From the NCBI GenBank assembly GCA_024138015.1, contig JAMXBB010000010.1:53484351-53548350 (forward strand): a stretch of 64,000 nt of DNA, written 5' to 3'. The position numbers were made by a program, and so were the translations under genes. This document shows positions 57,486 to 64,000 of the stretch, piece after piece. The DNA is from Lumnitzera littorea. Its lineage: Eukaryota > Streptophyta > Magnoliopsida > Myrtales > Combretaceae. Numbering within the stretch: the first letter of the stretch is position 1; every line of letters begins with the position of its first letter. The notes below the pieces were generated by a model. It saw nothing but the letters and a program-made list of their open reading frames with translations. It was not told the origin of the DNA and did no database searches.

Positions 57486-60420
57486 TGTAGATGACCATTT
57501 TTGCCTATATTAGGAACCCCATTTCACAAAGAAGGTCGATAAATTTAAAATATACAAAAAAATTGATAAAATTAGAAAAAATACAAAAATTTGATGAAAT
57601 TGAAAAGGTAAAAAAAAAAAAATGATTAAATTAGAAAAGTGAAAGAATTGATGAAATTGAAAAAAAAAGGGTACAAAAAATGAACAAATTGAAAAATATA
57701 AAAATAAAAAAGGTTGTTGACGTGGCATGCTACAAGTGCCAAGTGGTAACCGCATCAGGCACACATGGCGCTACACATTTGCTATCTTAGCGCTATGTGG
57801 TGCAATAAGATAAAAAAGAAAAAAAAAATTGCTAGGGCATAAAAAGCACCCCCTTTTTTCTAAATGCATGCAAGGGGACACATGGTAGGTGCTCAACTTG
57901 TGTGCCCCTAAGTCGTCATCCCTCTTCTCTTCAAAGCTTCCAACCTCCTCCCTACCCCCCTTCTTTCTACGAGGTTAAGTCTATAGAAAGATTAAGCTTT
58001 ATTGAAGATAAAAAAAGGCAAGTGCACCATTTGATATTTTACCTAATTTCAACGTGTTTTTAGCTTGTAAAAATCACGGAAACATAGGAAACATACTAGG
58101 CATACGTTGTTCTATTAGAAAATGTCTAGTTTTTTATTTTTTAGAAGAGGAAACTTGCACATACAAAAAAAAAAAAAAATCAGGTAACATGAACAATTGG
58201 GTATTTTTCACTTGAGTTTTGGTAAAATTTAAGCATATTCTTGAAAAATACCTTAAGATAGTAATTATATACATCTTTATTTTCCTAAAAATTGTGGAAA
58301 ATGTATCTAAATTAGGCCAAAAAAGTGAAGAATTAGGAATGCATACTCAAACTTCCTCTTTTGATCTCGGTTCAATCTTTCACCAAATTGGATGTTTCTT
58401 AGGCATCGCTCACTACCACCACTATAAATAGAGGTCCCCTCTACACATCCAAACCACTCCCAAGTATTGCGAAACTCTCAATTGCCTGCAACCTACTCTT
58501 TCTCACTTTAGGCATTATAATTGCTAAATCCACTATCTCTCTTCAATCTCTCTCATTATACAGAAGATCAATTCAAGACAAAACAATGAAACAATCTATA
58601 TTCATCTTATAACAAAGCTTAGAGGGGGGATTGACTCAATTTTGTGGTTAGGAGAAGCAATTTGAAGATTGAAGTTAAGAGTTCAAAGTTAAGGTTTATT
58701 CATCTTCAAATTGGAGTTCTTGGACAAATTAAAGGAAGAAGGCTCATGTTTTTGGGTAATTCATATGAGGGCCTTGAAGAAGGGTGTCTTAGGAGTTTAT
58801 AACCACGCCTTGCCCAAAGAACCGATCGAAAATCAACTGAATTGATCGGTGATTAGTTGCTCGCTGTAGGTATGTTCTTTAAACCTCTATTTGAATGCAT
58901 TGTGTGCTTAAAGAAATAAAATAAAAATTCAAAAAAAGGAAAAAGATGTGTGTTTGATCTTGTGATGTTATGATTTGAGTTGAATGGTGTATTTTTGTAA
59001 TATTTAATAACTTTTACAAATTAAATTTTAATATGTTTGTAATTTTTTTTTATTATTATGCATGAATAATGTTTTTCTAAAAAAAAAAAAAGAAAATTAC
59101 AAAAAGCATATTAATAAAAATAAAATTATGTATGTTTGATCTTGTGTTACCATAATTTGCATTGAGTAATGTGTTTGTGTGATATTTAATACATTTGGCT
59201 TATTTCTTCTAAATATGCTTTGATTTGGTTTTTTTTTTTTTTTAAATCAATATGTATGAATAGATTTTAAAAAAGAAACTACAGAAAACTAAAATTAAAT
59301 GTAAAATTAAAAAATGTGTGCATTTGATCTCTTGTTTTGAGTTAAATAACGTGGTTGCTAATTGATTTTAATATTTGTTGATTTTTTTGTAATATGCGTG
59401 GCTGGGTTGTTTAATGAAATATATGTTTGCATGTATTATGCTCTAATTAATTATTGGTGTTCTTGCCATGAATAGCACATTGAAAAAAATAAAAAAAAAT
59501 AGAAAAGTTAAAAAAAAAAAAGGATTGGTGTGTTGTTTGTTATGTTTGAATGATCAGGAGTGTTCTTCTTCTTTTATTATTATTATTATTATTATTATTT
59601 TGTAAATTATTTGTCTTTATGAATTATTTATCTTGTTTTGTGTTCCTTTAGCATGTTGTGTCTTATCGCATGAATAATTGGTGCTTTTCAAATAAAAGGG
59701 TCATTTTTTTTTGTTTCTTAAAAAAAGGGTTATTTCCTATATACTAAATTTTTTTTACCAAATTTAGAAAATGAGTTGGCCCTTTCTAAAGTTTATGAGC
59801 TTTCTTAGGATTTTTCAAAAGTGGACCAAAAAATCCCATTTTTTTATTTTTTCAATTAATAAAATTTAATAAACATAAAGAGAAAAGAGTTTTTCAAAAA
59901 TAAAATAAATCAAGAAACTAAAGTTTTTATCAATTTAAGACCATGTGAGCTTAATCTCACTATATGGATACATAGGCACTTCGGGTAGCCCAAATAAAAG
60001 AAAAAATCTTTTTTCTCTCTTTTGAGTTTTTTTTTTGTCTAATTCCAAATGAAAGCACTTTTATTTTGAAAAGCCCATTTCTAAAAAGATTATTGGCCCA
60101 TTAATTATTGCATAGATCTTTCATGGAAACCTCTGGGTTTTAATAAGGTAGCTCGTACCCATTTGATATCTAGTTTCTTTTTCTAAAACATTTTTATAAA
60201 AAATTCATAAGTTAGTCATTGAAATTAAGGCTCATAAGTCTGATGGACCTTAATTTCATTTTTTTATTTTTCAATTCATGTTAGGTGGCAACTCCTTTTA
60301 AAAATGTTTTTCCAAAAAATGAGCTTTTCCTTAACTCAGTTGAGAGGCTTTGGTCAATTGAGCTTAGGTTAATCAAAGTCAAGTTCAAGGAGAATAAGAA
60401 ATCGAATTTTCAGCTTAACA
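57486..60420 (+). repeat. Tat/Ogre-like LTR, copy B (about 2.9 kb)
   Basis: It ends ...cagcttaaca directly before a primer site at 60423. It carries the phrase ggatacataggca (59966-59978), typical near the end of plant Tat/Ogre LTRs, and a strong TATA box tataaatag at 58423-58431. The start TGTAGATGACC is chosen by similarity to copy A. Indels are inferred, since the TATA-to-end distance differs from copy A (about 2.0 versus 1.6 kb). An open frame at 57510-57764 is low-complexity F/I-rich and not a gene. Confidence 0.65.
58423..58431 (+). promoter_or_regulatory. TATA box in Tat/Ogre-like LTR B
   Basis: ccactataaatagaggtccc is a near-ideal plant TATA context, followed about 30 bp later by cacatccaaaccactccc, a plausible start region. 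The transcript would run to the primer site at 60423 and the ORF at 62470. Confidence 0.6.
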
Positions 60421-60422
60421 GT

Positions 60423-60438
60423 TTAGCAACTCCATTGG
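60423..60438 (+). other. Primer binding site of Tat/Ogre-like copy B
   Basis: ttagcaactccattgg lies two bases after the LTR end, at the same offset as in copy A. It differs from copy A mainly by G-to-A at the third base. Confidence 0.68.
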
Positions 60439-60540
60439 AAAATTCTTAGTGGGTTAGCCATAGAAGATCCATGTTATAATTATTAGGCCTCTAATTCTTT
60501 GGAAAAAAAAAACTAAATAAAAATAATAATAATAATAATA

Positions 60541-62000
60541 TGTTACATCCCGAATTGATAAAGGATGCTACAGTACGTAAGTAAACTTACTTAAATTTAC
60601 ATATAACTTGAAATTCCAACAAACTTTATATAACTAATGCCTCTGGTAGAGTTCAACTATACACTTCTAAACTTTAAATATATACAACTTTCTACACATT
60701 CAAAGATCATATTATATGCTAGTACAGTTTTTTTTCTTTTCTATACATACTTTAAAGTAGTACTACACTTCAACTTGAAACATTCTTCTCAAAAGGGTGC
60801 TAACTCTTCTAATGCACTCCAAAAGTAACCTCCACTAGTAACTTAGCCCAGCATCTACTTCAAAATCTAAGTATAAAACACTTTATCCCCTTAACTTACT
60901 ATAAGCTAAGTGGGAGTGGATTGATAAAACAGAAATTCAACAATCATAGATAACAAGTTTAAGAGCAAGATTATATCATAAAATGAAATCAAGATCACTT
61001 GCAACTTAAGTATGAAATAATAAAATTCCATGCTAATGCATGTAGCATACATAAGTACTGATATCTTAACCCAACTCTAGCTCTCATCTAGTTGGTCGAC
61101 TTCAATAGGGGCATCTAGACAAGTTTCTAGAAACCAAGTAAATTTAACCCAACAGTAACCACAGGTCTAGTTACGATTATTGGTTAATGCAAATCTATAC
61201 ACTTGAAAGCCTAGTTTTTACTAAACAATTTGCTTATTAGGTAAAATTTTGCTTTTCAGTTAAACTTAACCTAGCAATCTCTAAATCTTACAAAACACGA
61301 CCCATAGGTCACTTTTGTGCCATACCATGAATGTATCAATCATTCATCACATCAATACCAAGCATGTTCAACTCTCAGTCTAGCTTTTACTTATATTTCC
61401 TTTGCTATAAGTTGAGTGAGAGTGGATTGTCACACCTTTTTGTAATTAAGAAGGATCTACTAGCTATCCACTTACAAATTTTAGTTTATTTAATTTAATT
61501 ATAACATTACTTTAAGTATATTACATAACATATGACTATTTTTCCTATTTTGGGTATACACCTATACAAGTGATATTTATCCTAGCTATTTTATTCTCAA
61601 TTTGTTCCAAATAATTATTTTTATGGGTTAGGTAATTTTATTTCTAAGACCTTGCTATATTCTAGACTTGTGTTTTAAGTTTACGACAAAAATATTCGTT
61701 ACTGATAAAAATACGTTTTTATTAATTTAAATATTTTGTTGACTTCATTTTATAAAATAAACTTTACTACGATGTTTCTTTTAACCTTTTAGATCTTATA
61801 TTAAAATATTATTCAATTCGAAGAACTTTTTTTATATACCTTAAATCACACTAGTTCTGAACAGCTAAGGTTTCACATAATAATAAAAAAACGATAACAA
61901 CAAGAAGAACAACATTGTAGATATTTGTACTTTCTTGTATGACATTCTTTTTTTTTTTTTTTTTGTATATGTTCATATTAATATTGGTGCTAGTGATGTA
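60541..62000 (+). mobile_element. LTR-like insertion in the copy B leader (right end uncertain)
   Basis: It starts TGTTACATCCCGAATTGATA after an (AAT)n run, and separates the primer site of copy B (60423) from the leader that resumes near 62050. It resembles the start at 40011 (TGTCACGCCCCG) and shares with it 'agcatcta' followed by 'agctaagtgggagtgg'-type sequence at about 60851-60920. A second TGTCACACC word at 61425 could be another boundary. The target duplication could not be fixed. Confidence 0.5.
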
Positions 62001-62469
62001 GGAATAAAAATAAAAGAGAAGGAAAAAAATAGAAAGGCCTAATGGGCCTCAATAATTTATTTTCTAGGGATTTGATCATGAAAAATGTATTTAGATATGG
62101 TCGAACCAAGACCATCCTAGGACTTTAGAAGGGGAAGGCTATTATGGAAGTCTCAAGTGAGGTGGTGTAACTATCGCTAGGGCTTAGTTAGGCCAGCCTC
62201 ACTCAAGTTTCAAAGTGGCTTACGAGCTATGTGAGGGCTTTGAAACCTGAGAATCTTTAGAACCCACCTAACTATATTCATGAACTTGCATGGATTGGTA
62301 AATAAACATAATGTGGCAAGCACCTTAAATGACAAAGCTACAAAATGATGGAGTTTAAGTGGAGTATTCAATTATTTCTTTGTAAGCGTGTACTCTTATA
62401 AGGAGTCAATGTACATTATTTTTGTAAATTGTTAGTAAATATAAAATATTGTTTTTTAGTTAATTTGTA

Positions 62470-63890
62470 GCGTTTCTAAGTCCTTAAGACGCTGAGGAAG
62501 GAGATCTACATTAATAAGCCTAAGGACCCCAGGATTGCGCTCAACAAATGGTTCCAACTTTTTAGCCCTAAGCAACAAGATTTCATCAAAGGAAGAATTG
62601 AGCCTCTTATGTCTCTATTGTAAATCACTATTAACCTTACCTTTGTTAGGGCCCTAGTCCACTTTTGGAACTTAGAGGTTATAGCCTTTTGTTATGAGCC
62701 TTACCAATTATGCCCAACCATAAACGAATATATTCAACTGCTAAAGGCTCCCTCCAACATGGATGAGAGATACATCTCGAACTAAGAAAGCCCCTTGTAT
62801 AATCTTTAGAAAGCTGTTGGGAATTAAAGACTGAAATAGACTAGGCTTTGAAGGATTGTAATGGGAGATATATTAAGCTGTCTGATCTATTGGATTGGTT
62901 TGTGGGAAGGTCTTAGTATCAAGAGAAGTGAGATGTTTTATGGGTGCTATCAAAGATCGCAATGCAGTTGATGTCACACCTATATCTTAGTCGTATTAGG
63001 GAAGTCTTGTTTCTAGATGGTGTGTTTGGCACTCATTTCTAAGTTGCAAATTAAGTAGCTCAAATTTTGGAAGGAAAATCCTATGATCCTACTCATGATT
63101 TGGTTTGTTAACCATATGTTAATACCCCAACTCAAATTCCATGGGACTAAATTTACTATGAAGGATGATTTAATTCAAACCTTTGATAGGGTCAAGCTAC
63201 CTGATGCCTTACTTACTCTAGATCGAAATCTTTCAAAATTTTAGTGCTAAAGATAGTATGGGTGGCTAAATGGCATGTGACTAAAGAAATGATAAGAAAT
63301 TGCAAAAATTTTAGGATCGTTCCTTTGATTGGACTGAACTGGTGCCCGAGTTACTACCTTTGTGATATGCCAGGCTAGTCCCATCCAATGCGTAATCCAT
63401 CAACCTTCATTAGAGAGAGTAACTATGGGCTATGATGACTCCAGCATTATAATTGATGAGAAAATGTCCTAATTACTCAACATTAGGGCCTTGTAGAGTG
63501 AATGAGTCCTAATCACAACACTCCAGCTAGATGATTTAGAAGGGCATGCCGAGAAATATCATGCCACTAGGGACTATGTCTTCCATCACCTCAAGGACTT
63601 GGGCAAAAAACAACATAAAGCCTCTTATGTGTTATAGCCAATATCGGTAAGTCCTAACTTGAAATGGTGACTCACATGAAGTAAATTTAGGCCCAAGTAG
63701 AGGACTTCTATGAAGATGCAAACAAGTTAGGAAGAATTTGGAAAGCTTTATACAAGGTGCCAAAGTAACGGACTACGACATTGAAAGACCAATTGATGAG
63801 AGCCTAAGAAAGGATCTAGGAATTGGAAGCTCTAGCAAAAGTCAACTAGTCTAAGAAGAGAAGGAACATTGAAGGGGAATCAATCTAGTA
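62470..63890 (+). pseudogene. Tat/Ogre-type ORF with DUF7745-like domain, broken
   Basis: The plus-strand translation gives NKWFQLFSPKQQDFIKGRIE, ALVHFWNLEVIAFCYEPYQL and LCPTINEYIQLLKAPSN (62537-62775), the pattern of the plant DUF7745 protein that large Tat/Ogre retrotransposons encode near their 5' end. Later parts include FHGTKFTMKDDLIQTF, and the C-terminal part near 63690-63850 (EDFYEDANKLGRIWKALYK, then KDQLM...ELEALAKVN) looks coiled-coil. There are several stops and at least one frame change. The function of the family is not known. Gag-pol would lie beyond the window. Confidence 0.65.
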
Positions 63891-64000
63891 AGCAAAAAGA
63901 AGACTTAGTAAATAGGCTCCTTAGCTGGATTTAGGAATTTTAGTTTCTTGAATAATGTAATGATTTGCAGTTTCAATAAAAGTGAATTTTGCCACATTAT

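Noticed and set aside
57510..57764. 84-codon minus-strand open frame
   Set aside because: F/I/L-rich low-complexity translation from A-rich DNA inside the start of LTR B.
62470..63890. Host gene with a plant mobile domain
   Set aside because: Its position after an LTR, primer site and leader, in the same orientation, and its many stops fit a retroelement ORF better.

Overview
This is a gene-poor, AT-rich piece of a plant nuclear genome, most likely a eudicot. The evidence is GT-AG introns, long A/T-rich intergenic DNA, plant-type LTR retrotransposons with TGGTATTAGAGC-type primer binding sites, a plant LINE with a DUF4283-like ORF1, and hAT- and MULE-like MITEs. Only one gene looks functional: a five-exon plus-strand gene (CDS 25632-31140, 694 residues) for the pre-mRNA 3'-end endonuclease CPSF73-I. 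Nearly everything else is transposable-element debris, often nested.

Layout. 1-3675: old long-LTR-like DNA whose outer part is AT microsatellite-like. 4209-10128: plus-strand Ty3/gypsy element 1, whose gag-pol stays in one reading frame but is full of stop codons. 10913-11711: hAT-type MITE with a perfect 8-bp target duplication. 11720-15600: unassigned. 15600-23360: plus-strand LINE (DUF4283 ORF1, endonuclease, reverse transcriptase, RNase H) interrupted by a solo LTR (20126-about 20965) and an unclassified dispersed repeat (about 21058-22308). 23488-24909: a long-inverted-repeat element with another MITE inside it, upstream of CPSF73-I. 32516-33570: minus-strand Ty1/copia pol remnant. 34325-35914: two adjacent hAT-type MITEs, each with an 8-bp duplication. 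37027-38206: second copy of the dispersed repeat, inverted. 40011-about 44400: long-LTR-like DNA. 45561-51806: minus-strand gypsy element 2, same family as element 1, with an internal deletion and a solo LTR inside gag. 52038-64000: two tandem copies of a Tat/Ogre-like LTR (about 2.9 kb each) with primer binding sites; the second leads into a broken DUF7745-like ORF that runs toward the right edge.

The genes do not form an operon or pathway. CPSF73-I would act in the cleavage and polyadenylation complex with partners encoded elsewhere. I found no convincing undescribed biological system. The most informative signals are evolutionary: retrotransposon coding regions decaying by base substitution while keeping frame, datable nested insertions, conserved repeats of uncertain class, an array-like recurring 18-bp motif at 56.1-56.5 kb, and G-quadruplex-prone tracts. 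All homology statements come from reading motifs by eye; no database search was run.
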